A stretch of DNA of 64,000 nucleotides from Solen grandis (Eukaryota > Mollusca > Bivalvia > Adapedonta > Solenidae): positions 34,627,477-34,691,476 of the forward strand of contig CM037789.1 in the NCBI GenBank assembly GCA_021229015.1. Reading direction: 5' to 3'. The notes beneath the pieces are model-generated. The model was not told the DNA's origin. It did not search any database and saw nothing but the letters and a program-made list of their open reading frames with translations. Below, piece by piece: positions 32,687 through 44,300 of the stretch; positions within the stretch are counted from its first letter, which is position 1, and each line of letters starts with the position of its first letter. The position numbers were made by a program, and so were the translations under genes.

Positions 32687-35023
32687 TTAGTTTTTCGCAT
32701 CGCTTGCGAAAACCTATTGTTCTTCTTCTGTTTTATTTTTTTTTTTTTTATTATTATTTTCTAACCTTTTTATTATGAACGGCATATCACCATGATAGAA
32801 AAAAGTCACATTTCTGATTTTTTACCACTTTTGCCCTATGATCTGAATTTCATCCTAACGTTGAGAAAATTTTCATTTTTGTCTTAGTTTTGCCGCTAGG
32901 GGGCGTTGTGTAAGTTACTAAGGCTAATAACTCTGTTATTTGAGGTCCGATTCAAATGCGGTTTTTTGCATTGTGTTCCTTTTAGAAACTTAATAAAATA
33001 TGATAGTTACAAAAAAATTGCGTATATAAAACTTTCGTGCTACAGGAGGTTGAATGTTCGAATCTCGAAAAAACGGTGAAATGAGGGTAGGTCTACGAAA
33101 AAAGTCCCCATTTTATTCAGAGATGAGAGAGGGAATTTTGTTTGTTGCATATATTTGCAAGACATATACGCACAAAATATATGGTGTGGCAATTTTGAGA
33201 AATGCATGATTTGTCCACAGTTCGCGGTCAAACATAACCAATATTTTCGAAAAATCAACATTTTAAAAGCATGACTTTAAGGTTATTTGCAGCTCCTGAT
33301 TTATTTTTTATTCAATCTTCATCATTTTTTCACTGTTAATGCATTTTTATAAAACAAATAAAATCATAGAAAAAAATACCTATAATATGCAAAGGTCAAG
33401 GTCATATACCAATTATTATTATTTATATCGGCATAAAATAGCTCCAAATCTAAAAATTTTATAGAAAGTATATGAACAAAAGTTTTAGTCTGTGAAGAGA
33501 TCTTTCCATTATGTTTAGTTTTTGAAGATCGGACTTCATTTGATCAAATGACCAAAGTCCAAAGTTTGATCCTCTTATCAAACAATTGTATATCCATATG
33601 TTTCCCTTTTTTGCTGTTCCTGACTTTATTTTTGTTCAATCTTCATCATTATTTCACTGTTTATGCATTTTTATAAAACAAATAAATCATAGAAGAAAAT
33701 CAAGCATAATATGCAAAGGTCAAGGTCATATACCAATTATTATTATTTTATCGGAATAAAATAGCTCCAAATCTAAAAATATTTTATAGAAAGTATATGA
33801 ACAAAATTTTTAGTCTGTGAAGAGATCTTTCCATTGGTGTTTAGTTTTTGAAGATCGGACTTCATTTGATCAAATGACCACAGTCCAAAGTTTGATCCTC
33901 TTATCAAACAATTGTATATCCATATGTTTCCTCTTTTTTGCTGCTCCTTACTTTATTTTTTGTTCAATCTTCATCAATTTTTCACTGTTTATGCATTTTA
34001 TAAAACAAATAAAATCATAGAAAAAAATCACCTATAATATGCAAAGGTCAAGGTCATATACCAATATTGTTATTTTATTGGCACAAAATAGCTCCAAATC
34101 TAAAAATATTTTTAAAAAAAGTATATGAACAAAAGTTTTAGTTTGTGAAGAGATCTTTCCATTGGTGTTTAGTTTTTGAAGATCGGACTTCATTTGATCA
34201 AATTACCACAGTCCAAAGTTTAATCCTTTTATCAAACAATTGTAAATCCGAATGTTTCCTCTTTTTTGCAGGACTGACTTTTTTTTGTTCACTCTTATCA
34301 TTTTTTCACTGTTTATGCATTTAAATAATACAAATAAACTCATAGTAAATAACGATGAAAATATGCAAAGGTCAAGGTCATAATACCGATTATTGTTATT
34401 TTTATCGGCACAAAATAGCTTATAGAAAGTATATGAACAAAAGTTTTAGTTTGTGAAGAGATCTTTCCATTGGTGTTTAGTTTTTGAAGATCGGACTTCA
34501 TTAGATCAAATTACAACAGTCCAAAGTCTGATCCTTTATCAAAAAATCTTAAATCAGTATGTTACCTCAAAAGTTTATTTCAGGTGGCATATTTTGTGAT
34601 TTCGTGTCTTTGTCCAAAGTCGAAATAACAACAATATGGCACGTTTTCTTTCTTTCGCCTTTTTTGGCCAAGACATAAAGACACATGATTGCGTTATTTC
34701 CCCTTTCACCTTTAAGGGCTAGTACACGAAAATAAGAAATGGCAGATATCAGCCATCTTAATTTACTGCATTTCTAAGACCTAAATTGCAATATGTAAAT
34801 AAATTTTGTTTATCATATTCCGCTAAGGGGCACTTTGCTTGATATCTGGGAAGAAAGTCCGGAGAGCTAATGTCAAACCCCCGGTGTCATTTTCGTCGTT
34901 GTCGTCCGTGAACAAACCTTTAACCTGGCTTATATTTTTTATATTCTAAGAGATAGAGCTTAGATATTTTACATGTAGATAGCCCAATTCAAGATCTATC
35001 ATTTGGAACTATGACTTTTGGCT

Positions 35024-35056
<33 letters not shown>

Positions 35057-35530
35057 CAAAAACTTAAATCTTAGACAAAAAGTGTTGTTACGGCAAGCTA
35101 TGTTGTCTTCTGACCACTCTTGTTGTTATAACTAAGAAAGTTGATATTCTTGTTGAAAGCCTGATAAATTTGATAAATCTAAGGACCAAAAACCTGATTT
35201 TTTCTACTGGCTATAGAAGGTTAAATGTTCGAACCTTGCATAGACTTTGCAGACTTGTGTGGGTATATGAAAAACATTTCTTTTGCAATCATCTTCAAAC
35301 TTTGTAACAAATTTTGTACCGAAGTCCGATTAAAGCTTATATCTTTGAATAAATCACAGATTATGCACCTTTTTACATAAAAGCAGCAATTTTGTACTCT
35401 TAAGTATCAACACAACGCATAGAAATTCATTTGCTTTTGTAATACAATTCGTGAATTGCAATGTTTGAAAAGAATGAGATTGAACTGCGAAAACCGATGA
35501 TATCGCAAATTCGTGATTGCAGTTTTCTAG
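32687..35530 (+). repeat. Family 1 unit 4
   Basis: It opens with a degenerate tip (TTTTTCGCATCGCTTGCGAAAACC) and ends at CTAG 35527-35530 after GCAAATTCGTGATTGC. It carries an internal expansion of four ~325-bp sub-repeats (33290-34560). The last kilobase (34700-35400) is more diverged and contains GACCTTGACCTTGGAG. Confidence 0.75.
33290..34560 (+). repeat. Four ~325-bp tandem sub-repeats inside unit 4
   Basis: Copies begin near 33290, 33613, 33945 and 34262 with CTCCTGACTTTATTTTTG-like sequence. Each includes CACTGTTTATGCATTT, GCAAAGGTCAAGGTCATA, AAATAGCTCC and GAAGATCGGACTTCATT. Confidence 0.8.
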
Positions 35531-37480
35531 TTTTTTTTATTATTTTTCCCCGTTTTTTGTGAACGGCATATCGCCATGATAGAAAAAAGCACATTATGAA
35601 ATTTCTATCAGTTTTTTACACTATTGAACTTAATCCTAACGTTGAGAAAATTTTCATTTTTGTCTTACTTTTCCCGCCAGGGGGCGTTTTGCATGAAATT
35701 TATTAATGGCTAATAACTCACTTATTTGAGGTCCGATTCAAATGCGGTTTTTTGATTCTGTTCCTTGTTGATAGCCAAATAAAATATGATAGGTTTCGAG
35801 GGTACGTGTCGCTGAAAGTATTTGAGCTACAGAAGGTTGAAAGTTCGAACCTCGCAAAAAACTGTGCAAATGAGGGTAGGTCTACGAAAAACCTATCCAT
35901 TTTTCTTAGAGATCAGATAGATGAATTCTGTTTGCTGCAAATGATTTGCAAGACATATGCGCACAAAATATATGGGGTGGCGAATTTAAGAAATGTATGG
36001 TTTGTCCTCTGCAAATGGTCAAACTTCACTAAATTTTAGGAAAAGTAAAAGTTTCAAAAACATGTTTTTTATCGCTTCTGACTTTATTTTTTGTTAATTC
36101 TTCATGATATTTTCACAAGTTATGTATTGTTATGTCTGAAAGGGGATCACAATTAAAAATTTTAAAAATAATTGAAAAGGTCAAGGTCATGTTACGAATC
36201 TTGTGTTTTTATTCGGCCCAAATAGCTCAAAAACTAAAAATATTTCTTTGAGAGTATATGAACAAAAGTTTTAGTTATTCAAGAGCTCTTTCCAGTGATG
36301 TTTAGTTTTTGAAGATCGGACTTGATTTGGTCATTTTACGGCAGTCCAAAGTTTGATCCTTTTTTGGAATAATTGTAAATCAGTTTTTATGCTTCAAATT
36401 GTGATATATAAGAAATAGAATGTTCGACTAGTGCGACTTGCGTACTTGATTGAACTATTTGCTGCATTGCTAGGTACCTAATGGTAAAATTTTAATCAAT
36501 TTTGTTTCTCATTTTGCCGCTAGGGGGCGCTTAGCTTGAAAGCACTCTTCTACTTATAACTCAAAAGTTAAAGCCTGATCCAAATGCGGTTTATTGCATT
36601 ATGTTTCTTGTTGATAGCCTAATAAAATATGATAGTTTATAGGTATGAGTGGCTGAAACCCTTTGAGCTAGCAACGGAAGGTTGAAAGTTCGAACCTCGC
36701 AAAAAACTGTGCAGATGAGGGTATGTGTACGAAAAACCTATCCGTTTTTGTTAGACATCAGATAGAATAATTCTGTTTGCTGCAAATGATTTGCAAGACA
36801 TATACGCACAAAATATATGGGGTAGCCAATTTAATAAATGCATGGTTTGTCCTCTAGAAATGGTCAAACTTCACTAAATTTTAGGAAAAATTAAAATTTC
36901 GAAAAGATGTTTTTTGTCGCTCCTGACTTTATTTTTAGTTCATTCTTCATGATATTTTCACAAGTTATGTATTGTTATGTTTGAAAGGGCCTCACAATTA
37001 AAAAGTTAAAATGAAATTTCAAAGGTCAAGGTCATATTACGATAATTGTGTTTTTATTCGGCTCCAAATAGCTCCAAAACAAAAATATTTTATTGAAAGT
37101 ATATAAGAAAAGTTTTAGTTCTTGAATAGCCCTTTCCAGTGATGTTTAGATTTTGAAGATCGGACTTGATTTGGTCATTTTACGGCAGTCTAAAGTTTGA
37201 TTCTATTTAGAACAATTGTAAATCAGTTTTTATGCTTCAAATTGTGATATATAAGGAATAGAATGTTCGACTAGTGCAACTTGTATGCTTCATTGAACCA
37301 TTTGCTGCATTTTTAGGTACCTAATAGTAAAATTTTACTCAATTTTGTTTCTCATTTTGCTGCTAGGGGGCGCTTGGCTTGAAATCTCCCTTTATTACTA
37401 AAATAATTAAAGTCTGATTTTTATGCAATTTTTTGCATTCTGTTCCTTGGTGACATCAATTTGAAACAACACTAAAATAT
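35531..37480 (+). repeat. Family 1 unit 5 (3' end diverged)
   Basis: Like unit 3 it starts with CGGCATATCGCCATGATAG and holds two sub-units (motifs at 35674 and 36517) plus a third that fades after 37360. No CTAG stem-loop closes it. The matching GCGAAAACCGATGATATCGC start of such a terminus appears at 37873, just before the gap. Confidence 0.75.
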
Positions 37481-37893
37481 TTATGCGATATTTCATGAAA
37501 ATGATAGTAATTCATTGCAACATTAGTTCGTTATAATGTTAAGTGGCATATCGCATTGTCGCGTGTCATTTTATACTGTTGTGTGTCATTTGCAATTGTT
37601 GTTTATCGAGTACGATTGTCGTATGTCACCTCATAAAGCAAGAAACACATATAATGTTGCAGTACCCGAAGTCTGTAAAAAAGTTTTCAAGTTAGCGACT
37701 ACATTACAGACAGGTAATACTTAAAAGTATTCTTCTTGGTAAAAGTCTGCTTAAACATTGCGACAAAAATGTTTGAAAGATCACTGTATTCAACAGTATT
37801 CAAAAAAGCCATTGAACGAAGAAATATGTTTTTTCGAAACATGTGACTCGTGAACTGAATGGAATTGCTTTTGCGAAAACCGATGATATCGCA
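37481..37893. other. Short degenerate GTCGTATGTCA repeat, then a family 1 terminus cut by the gap
   Basis: Between about 37550 and 37630 the words GTCGCGTGTCAT, GTTGTGTGTCAT and GTCGTATGTCAC recur every ~25-30 bp. The final 21 bases before the gap match the start of the terminus seen at 35488. Confidence 0.5.
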
Positions 37894-37993
37894 NNNNNNN
37901 NNNNNNNNNNNNNNNNNNNNNNNNNNNNNNNNNNNNNNNNNNNNNNNNNNNNNNNNNNNNNNNNNNNNNNNNNNNNNNNNNNNNNNNNNNNNN
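37894..37993. other. Assembly gap of exactly 100 N
   Basis: A placeholder-size gap at the boundary between family 1 and family 2 repeats. Open frames crossing it are meaningless. Confidence 1.
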
Positions 37994-38640
37994 CTATAGA
38001 ACCATGGACTTTTCGAATTTTGAAAAACGGACACCGGATGCACAACTAGAACTTAATATACACATTCTGTGAAAATTTGATGAAAATCGGTTCATTAATA
38101 ATGGTTCTGGACCGCGTACAAACTTTTGTAGCTTATTTCACGTGTGACGTCATTTGACGTCATAGCTATATGAAAATCATAGAAATCAAAATAACATCTC
38201 TTGGAGATCTATATACTGACAAAATATCAACCTTCTGTCTCATTTAGGGACAATTTTATGAGCATTTATTAATTTGACGTCCTTGGTTTGAATCTTGCAT
38301 TCGCCATAGAACCTTGTGCTTTTCGAATTTTGAAAAACGGACACCGAGATGCACAACTAGAACGTAATATACACATTCTGTGAAAATTTGATAAAAATCG
38401 GTTTATTAATTATCGTTCTGGACCGCGTACAAACTTTTGTAGCAATTTGCCAAGTGTGACGTCATAATGACGTCATAGGCATTTGAAAATTATAGAATTT
38501 TTTAATTACGCATATGAATAATATGCCATCGAAATTTTATCCTCCTAGGACGATTGCAACATATGAAAATCCTTGAGGAAGAAAAGAATAATAATAATAA
38601 TAATAACTAGATTTCATTCGTTGATACGAATGATAGGACT
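37994..38640 (-). repeat. Family 2 unit (CRE-rich repeat), partial
   Basis: It contains two sub-units with CATAGAACC, TTTTGAAAAACGGACACCG, GTGAAAATTTGAT and CCGCGTACAAACTTTTGTAG, each followed by TGACGTCA motifs. It is bounded by the CTAG stem-loop at 38607-38632. Orientation is set by that stem-loop, which reads as a 3' end on the minus strand. Confidence 0.8.
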
Positions 38641-39171
38641 TTCTGCTAACATTGAAAAATATAAAGATTAATTCCGTTAAAAGAATATATATTAAATTCC
38701 CTACCTTTTACTTTTTTTTCGTATGGACTTCTCATGCATGAACTTTTTGAAATAAGCCATATTCCAAAAATAAACAAGTAACTTGTGTTGCAAGCAACAC
38801 ATGAGTCCCCTACCGGTGAGGTGCATAATTTTTCCATTACCACACCAACCAGAATTTTGGTCCAAGAAAAACAAGACTTTGGTTAAAGTAAATGTAAGGG
38901 AATATTTAAGTTTATGACCATTTAAGCAAGACTTACATGTAGAGTTGTTGTCTCTGCTGTGCCCACTATACAATTCATGCAAGCAAGACAGATGCAAGAA
39001 ATAGAATTAATAATAGTTACCTTGCCTGATCCAAAATGTTTTTCTTTAGTCTTTAGTCTTGTTGATGAGAAATGAGAACTTTCACTCTGCATCACCACCC
39101 TGACTATATACATGCCTTATAAAATTTATTATAAAGTTATCGCGGTCGCGGGATCCCATTTTTTGCCATAT
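38641..39171. other. Left flank of the LTR element, no supported gene
   Basis: Unique-looking AT-rich sequence. Minus-strand frames of 60-98 codons overlap here but have no motif. The last four bases, ATAT (39168-39171), match the first four after the element (49803-49806). Confidence 0.4.
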
Positions 39172-40127
39172 TGTCGCGAGGTAGTCCTGGGGAATTAGAG
39201 GACTCCTCGGACCTCTATTAATTTCAGGGATCAATCTGAAAACTAGAAGACGAAATACCTTTTCAGTATCTTTTTTTTTCTTTTATTGATATAATTATTT
39301 TAAAACAATCCATAATAAATACACAACACGGCAAAACATTTTACACTAAAAATAATATCTAATTGCATATAAATATATGAAATAACATTTTAAAATTATT
39401 ACTATTTCTTAGCATGAATAATAAAAAAAACAATCTTAATTAATAAAAAGAGACAATAATAATCTTTTGAATAACCTTAAATATCCCTATAAATAATATA
39501 ACCAGTCAGTTAAATATAAGCTAACATAAATACGCTAAAACCCAAAAGTTAATATAGAAAGTGCGGCAATAAATAAATAAATTTAGCTTACCTAGAAGAC
39601 GAAATACCTTTTCAGTATCTTTGAACTGAAAATATTCTCGCCTTTGTTTATATATTGACCGCCCGCACCGCGGCAATGAATTAGGTTCATGGGTTCAGCG
39701 AACTGGTCTGTGGTTCTAAGAATTGCCTCCCAAAAATGGTTTGCCGCCTGCAGAATCACTTTCCACAAATGGCCAGCTCGTATTGTTTGTTACTTTTGTA
39801 CCATGCAAACTCAGCGTAGTCTAGACAGTGGGGTATTCTATTTTTTCATATGCGTGCTGCCCCGGCCAGCCAGGAATGTGACATTATCTCTCTCTACCCT
39901 GTGTATACGGGGTCAGTTTCCCCCTGATCTAGTTTCATTCTCATTTACCTATTACCAGGGTTGAGGCTACGTGCATACATACTTCTTGTATGTTGCTATT
40001 GGATTGTGTGTTACTGTAGGCAGAGTATATATATATATGTCCTATTGTGTATAATTTTCCGTGCTACGCTTTGTACATTGGCTCTTTATTGTATTTGTAT
40101 ATAAATGAAGTATTATAAGGCCTATCA
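39172..40127 (-). repeat. 3' LTR of the gypsy element (956 bp)
   Basis: It starts TGTCGCGAGG and ends GGCCTATCA on the plus strand, which is TGATAGGCC...CCTCGCGACA on the element strand. Compared with the other LTR it lacks ~87 bp after 'agcatgaata' (about 39420) and has an extra 10 bp near 39743. Confidence 0.95.
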
Positions 40128-40136
40128 TCTCCCCCT
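40128..40136 (-). other. Polypurine tract
   Basis: AGGGGGAGA on the element strand abuts the 3' LTR directly, as needed to prime plus-strand DNA synthesis. It also fixes the LTR boundary. Confidence 0.85.
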
Positions 40137-42794
40137 ATGCCTATTTGAAAAAAGTCCCTTTTTTATTTTGTATATAATGTCTTTAATATAAATTCGTACT
40201 ACAAAATGAGTACATAACAACAATTATGATATATAATATACAATGAAAAACTACATCTAAATATAAAATTGCGGCAGTTTTCTAATACACACAAACTTTC
40301 CCAATACAAATCATATAATAATAACTGCCAGAAATACAATTCTAAGAAAAACAAATGGCATAAAAGCATGGAATATTGAGTTGTCAAAACAAGAGGTATT
40401 ATTGTTTTAATTATCTAATGAACAATTTTCAAGCGAAAAATATCAATTATTTCGTTTATGTTGTATTTTTTTTTTTTTAAGTAGCTTGAAATATTCAGAG
40501 TGTTCCGTTAATTTCTCAAGATTCCATTGCTTTTTTACAAAGGCCATTTCTACAATTCATATATATTAACAATAAATAATAAAATGAATAACCAAAAACA
40601 CACCATAGCACTGCACACTTCCCCACACGAGAGAGAATATTTATAATCACTTTTAACGCAATTTGCAGAATTATACGACAAAATTATTGTCATACTATAA
40701 GCTAATAACATCGGTCTGCAATCTTTGTTACACATATATATAAATATAGTCGTATTCTCTCTGGTGCTTAGAAATAAAATTCTCCGGGGATTATTATTCA
40801 ATATTTGAATAATATTTGACATAATAAAAAACATAATACAGCAGTTTTAACAATTGAAACCTTCATGTCAATGAAAAAAGCAAACCAAGCATTTCGATTG
40901 TTATCTTAACATAAATGTAGCTCAGTCTGTCCGTAAGGTGTAACATAACACCGTGGTTATCTCTGTTTCTTACTTTTGGCGCAGTGTGTGAGATAGGATG
41001 GTCATCGTAATAAAGATAATGCTCAATTCCATGCTCACATTGTATGGATTCTTTAAAAAAAATTAAGAAAGATACCAGAAGGCGATACGGTTTTTGGATA
41101 AGATATTCTAATCTTGTGGCAACAATAGTATTCCATATGATAAAGTGTTTGTGACAAGAGCGTACCTACGGTAGTAGTAATAGTATTCATGATTGTTACA
41201 ACATGGATGTTATCCTCGTTCGTATCGGTGTATTTCCGCTATAGATGAACTGGTTAAAGTAGCAGTTTTTTTTTCTCTTCTCATTCTTTTCGACTTTCAA
41301 GCAAAGTGAATTAATGAGAGTTCATCCGTTCCTCATTTATCTAGTATTTCCCTAGATGTATGTTCAAACATTTCGTATTTTGGAAGTGAGATAGCTATTT
41401 GCTCCATTATATTATTACTTGATAATACATTATCTATTATCATGCCATTAAAATATGATCCTAAGAGAGGTACATTAATTAGGTAAAGGACGTTAACTGT
41501 CCTTTCCGTTTACACAATTCTTGAAATTGTGATTTGTGATTTGATTAAAAAAAAACTTTAAATCTTAATGACAAGGGATTCTCACTAGTATTATACCAAA
41601 CTCGCGATTATGTTGTTTTGTTTTTTTTTCAATACAATCACTCACGTTTGATTGTATTTATGCTATTACCGTCTTGAAGCACGGTTTCAGCATATTCTTT
41701 ACTATTTACCATAGTTACATATGGTGTTGATATTCGATTTATCGTCGTAGCGATATAATTTCGAATAACAGTTTGACTCATTAGCCGAATACATTAGATT
41801 TCCTTTTCTTATATAAAATAAATTGTCCAAATTCTTCGCAATCCTTTGATGAAATCTACACCTGATACCATAAACGAATGATCAATTTCGTTAATAATGA
41901 AATACCATGGATTTGATGTTAAAATATTGGCATCATTGTTCTTGATATCCTCATTATCGGGAATAGGAAATTGTTCTATCTCGTATATTCGAAATTTTCC
42001 TTTGCGAACTATTGGAAAAATATTGATATATAAACGGAATCTTTATATTGGCCGTAGACACATTTTTCGTAATAATACGAAGCTTCATGTGAAATCAAAT
42101 GGTAATCATTTGAAATTGAGTCAATCTTCTCACAGATACATCATGAATCATTTCATTTTATCTGCCGTAATAATATATAAAGACAATTGTCATTATTTAG
42201 GTACCTACTTATTACTTTATTTATTTGTATACGCCATCATCTCGGCGAACTTTTCTGTATATATCATAATTACTCTCTCTGTTTATACATGCGCATATTT
42301 TTTCTTTAATTATTTCCCGTCTATGATTGACTATTTTTCTTACGAATTCGTCAACCTTTTTTTTTTTTTTTTTTTTTTTTTATCTCCTCATTCAATGATG
42401 AGTACATAAATGGCTAAACACGTTTGTAACGTCGTTTATCTCTGCCATTATAGCGTATCCGTGTTCCATAGGATAGCTCACTGGCTTAATAGCTGTGCTT
42501 AACACCTGTGTACCTTAATCTCTTACATATGATAATGCTTTTGATTCGGAGTATCAAATGAAACCGCCGGAAGTATTCCATTAACGGTTCTAATCAAATA
42601 GCGTTTCAATATTTTGTATCATCTGCAGTAGATGTGTCTCAACTTCCATTACTAACGGATGTCCATTAAATGTCTATTTATTTAGCAAAATGCTACTCAA
42701 TAAACCTTCATTGGAGTTTTTTTTTTTTTTTCTTTTGCCGCGGTAACCGACGAGTACCCTATTGATAAACTATCATTAATTACCTTGAATCATA
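40137..42794 (-). pseudogene. Interval between integrase and 3' LTR, possible degraded env-like gene
   Basis: Ordinary gypsy elements end soon after integrase, but here 2.66 kb remains, which is room for a third gene of 500-600 codons. The best minus-strand frame is about 78 codons ending at TAA 41809-41811. It contains FPIPDNEDIKNND and is hydrophobic/aromatic rich. Adjacent frames upstream (EKCVYGQYKDSVYI) and downstream (with two spaced cysteines) also look coding. This would fit a frameshifted envelope-like glycoprotein as found in errantiviruses, but I see no furin site, fusion peptide or clear anchor. An antisense 170-codon frame at 41897-42409 is probably a shadow. Confidence 0.2.
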
Positions 42795-44300
42795 TTATTT
42801 CTTCCCTTTCTTTTTTTGTTTATTTGATTTGTTGATATAGAACTGTCTGATCAAAGCATCACTTACGTCCGTATGCTTAATCCAAGTGTCTTTATATTTT
42901 TTGTTTGACCACTGTACTAAGAAGTATTTTTCATTATCTATGAATTTAGCCTTCTTCAATCTTTTCGCTCTGTACCATTTTTTATTATCTTGTTTATCAC
43001 TTTGGCTAGTTTTATTACTGGTATCAGCCGTATGGCTGTGCGAATTCAAGTCTTGGGTCTGTTGTATTTCAGGAATTGTATTTTGCCTGTCCTGAAGTTC
43101 ACCATTTTGTAAATGGAAATAACCCTTGTCCTCAACTGGTTGCCTAAGATCTCTAGGATCTATGAATTCCTTTAATCGGTTTATATGTACTGGTGATTTG
43201 ATTTCTTTGTTTGTATTTATATTTCGTAGAATAAACGTGTTTTTGGGTAGTACTTTAGTGATATAGTATACGTCCTTAGAAAATTTTCTGTATAATTTTC
43301 TAGAGGCATCTTTTGGAATTTGGTTTTGTTTTAGTAATACCAGATCTCCTAATTTAAAATACCGTTGTTTAGATTTCTTATCATAATTCTGTTTCATTTT
43401 AGATTTTGCTTGTTGTATGTTTTCGTTGCATAATTTCCATATCAACTTTAATCTGTCCGTTAATGCTTCAACATAATGTTCTGTCTTAGGTTTTGGTTTA
43501 TTTTCAGTGAATAGTAAGGTTGTGATTGGTGAATTCATATGTCTACCAAACATAACCTGATATGGAGAATACTTTGTAGTGTCTGCACATATTGTTGAGT
43601 TATATGCTATTTGAACAGAAGATAATTTGTCAGGCCATTCTTTTTCATCTAAAATTGTTGTTCTTAACATGCTTAGTAAAGTTCTCTGAACATTTTCCAC
43701 TTGTCCATTTGTCATAGGGTGAAAAGAACTTGTGTTTTTCTTCTTTATTCCGAAAAAGCTGTACAGAACTTGCATTATGTTTCCGATAAAATTCTGACCT
43801 CAGTCACTTATTAAAATTTTAGGTGGGCCTAAAATTGAAAATATATGATGAAACATTTGTTCCGCTATCTCTTCTGCATTTTGTGTTTTTAATGGTAGAA
43901 AAATTGCATATTTAGAGAATGCGCAGATAGTTGATAACACATACTTGTAGCCTTTGCTTTCTTTGGCAACGGTAATGATATCAACATGAACTACTTCCCA
44001 CGGTTCTGATGGTATCGGCATTTCAGTAAGAGGTGCTGGTTTGTAGGTTGCGTCCCTTTTATTAACTTGGCAAGAGGTACAAGATATTATGTAATCTTTG
44101 ATATCCTGATACATTCTTGGCCAATAGTAAAATTGTCTCACGGTATAAAATGTTCTATCAAGACCAAAATGTGAATTATCATGTAGGGAATACAAAATAT
44201 CATTACGTAACACTTTGGGTAAAGCTAATTGCCTAATAATAGATGTATCTTCTGCTTTCTTTCGTCTCGGTTCATAGAAATGCCAAAGAATTTCATCAAA
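42795..44300 (-). pseudogene. Gypsy integrase, interrupted by an in-frame TGA
   Basis: Two in-frame segments make one integrase. The first (44213 down to 43800, readable from about 44295) has the zinc-binding HDNSH...CTSC motif and the first catalytic Asp in VHVDII. It ends with LISD, the second catalytic Asp, directly followed by TGA at 43800-43802. The second (down to 42795) holds HPMTNGQVE with the catalytic Glu. Counting the TGA as a residue, the Asp-to-Glu spacing is exactly 35, the canonical D,D35E. Then comes the GPY/F-like module (LGDLVLLKQNQIPK to VHINRLKEF) and a chromodomain-like basic tail (YFLVQWSNKKYKDTWIKH). The frame relative to RT is shifted near 44295. It would integrate the cDNA; as written it is truncated. 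Confidence 0.9.

Larger units (their letters stand above)
29117..35530 (+). other. Family 1 3' termini: GCGAAAACC, stem-loop, CTAG
   Basis: Three copies (29118-29148, 31297-31326, 32656-32686) read GCGAAAACC, an AAG(A)T spacer, ACCGC-TT-GCGGT, T, CTAG. A fourth (35488-35530) has a different stem (GCAA...TTGC) and TTTTCTAG. A short stem-loop just before a CTRR end followed by T is the hallmark of Helitron 3' ends. The TC 5' end of Helitrons was not identified, so the assignment is tentative. Confidence 0.45.
27641..37036 (+). promoter_or_regulatory. Repeated TCAAGGTCA nuclear-receptor half-sites
   Basis: AAAGGTCAAGGTCAT or a close match recurs near 27641, 28488, 30658, 32021, 33393, 33717, 34043, 34369, 36177 and 37021 (degraded at 29813). 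TCAAGGTCA is the extended half-site bound by ERR and FTZ-F1/SF-1 type monomeric receptors. Function here is untested. Confidence 0.35.
27139..37373 (+). promoter_or_regulatory. Array of CTCF-core-like motifs in family 1 repeats
   Basis: CCACTAGGGGGCGC or CCGCTAGGGGGCGC occurs at 27139, 27981, 30156, 32893 (13-base form) and 36517. Close variants lie at 28817, 29305, 30991, 31534, 32359, 34820, 35674 and 37360. This is the core of the vertebrate and insect CTCF consensus. All lie on the plus strand, so sites would be co-oriented. Whether the host CTCF binds them is unknown. Confidence 0.4.

Noticed and set aside
26926..37480. CRISPR-like or satellite interpretation of the 26.9-37.5 kb array
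   Set aside because: Units are long (830-2200 bp), diverged, eukaryotic in style and bounded by element ends. There are no short direct repeats with unique spacers.
37699..38049. Open frames crossing the N gap
   Set aside because: The middle third is unknown bases and both sides are non-coding repeats.
38646..39113. Minus-strand frames with several cysteines
   Set aside because: No splice sites or domain pattern, and overlapping frames contradict each other.
41897..42409. 170-codon plus-strand frame inside the gypsy element
   Set aside because: It is antisense to the element, hydrophobic and AT-driven, ends in a poly-T run, and the better coding signal is on the minus strand.
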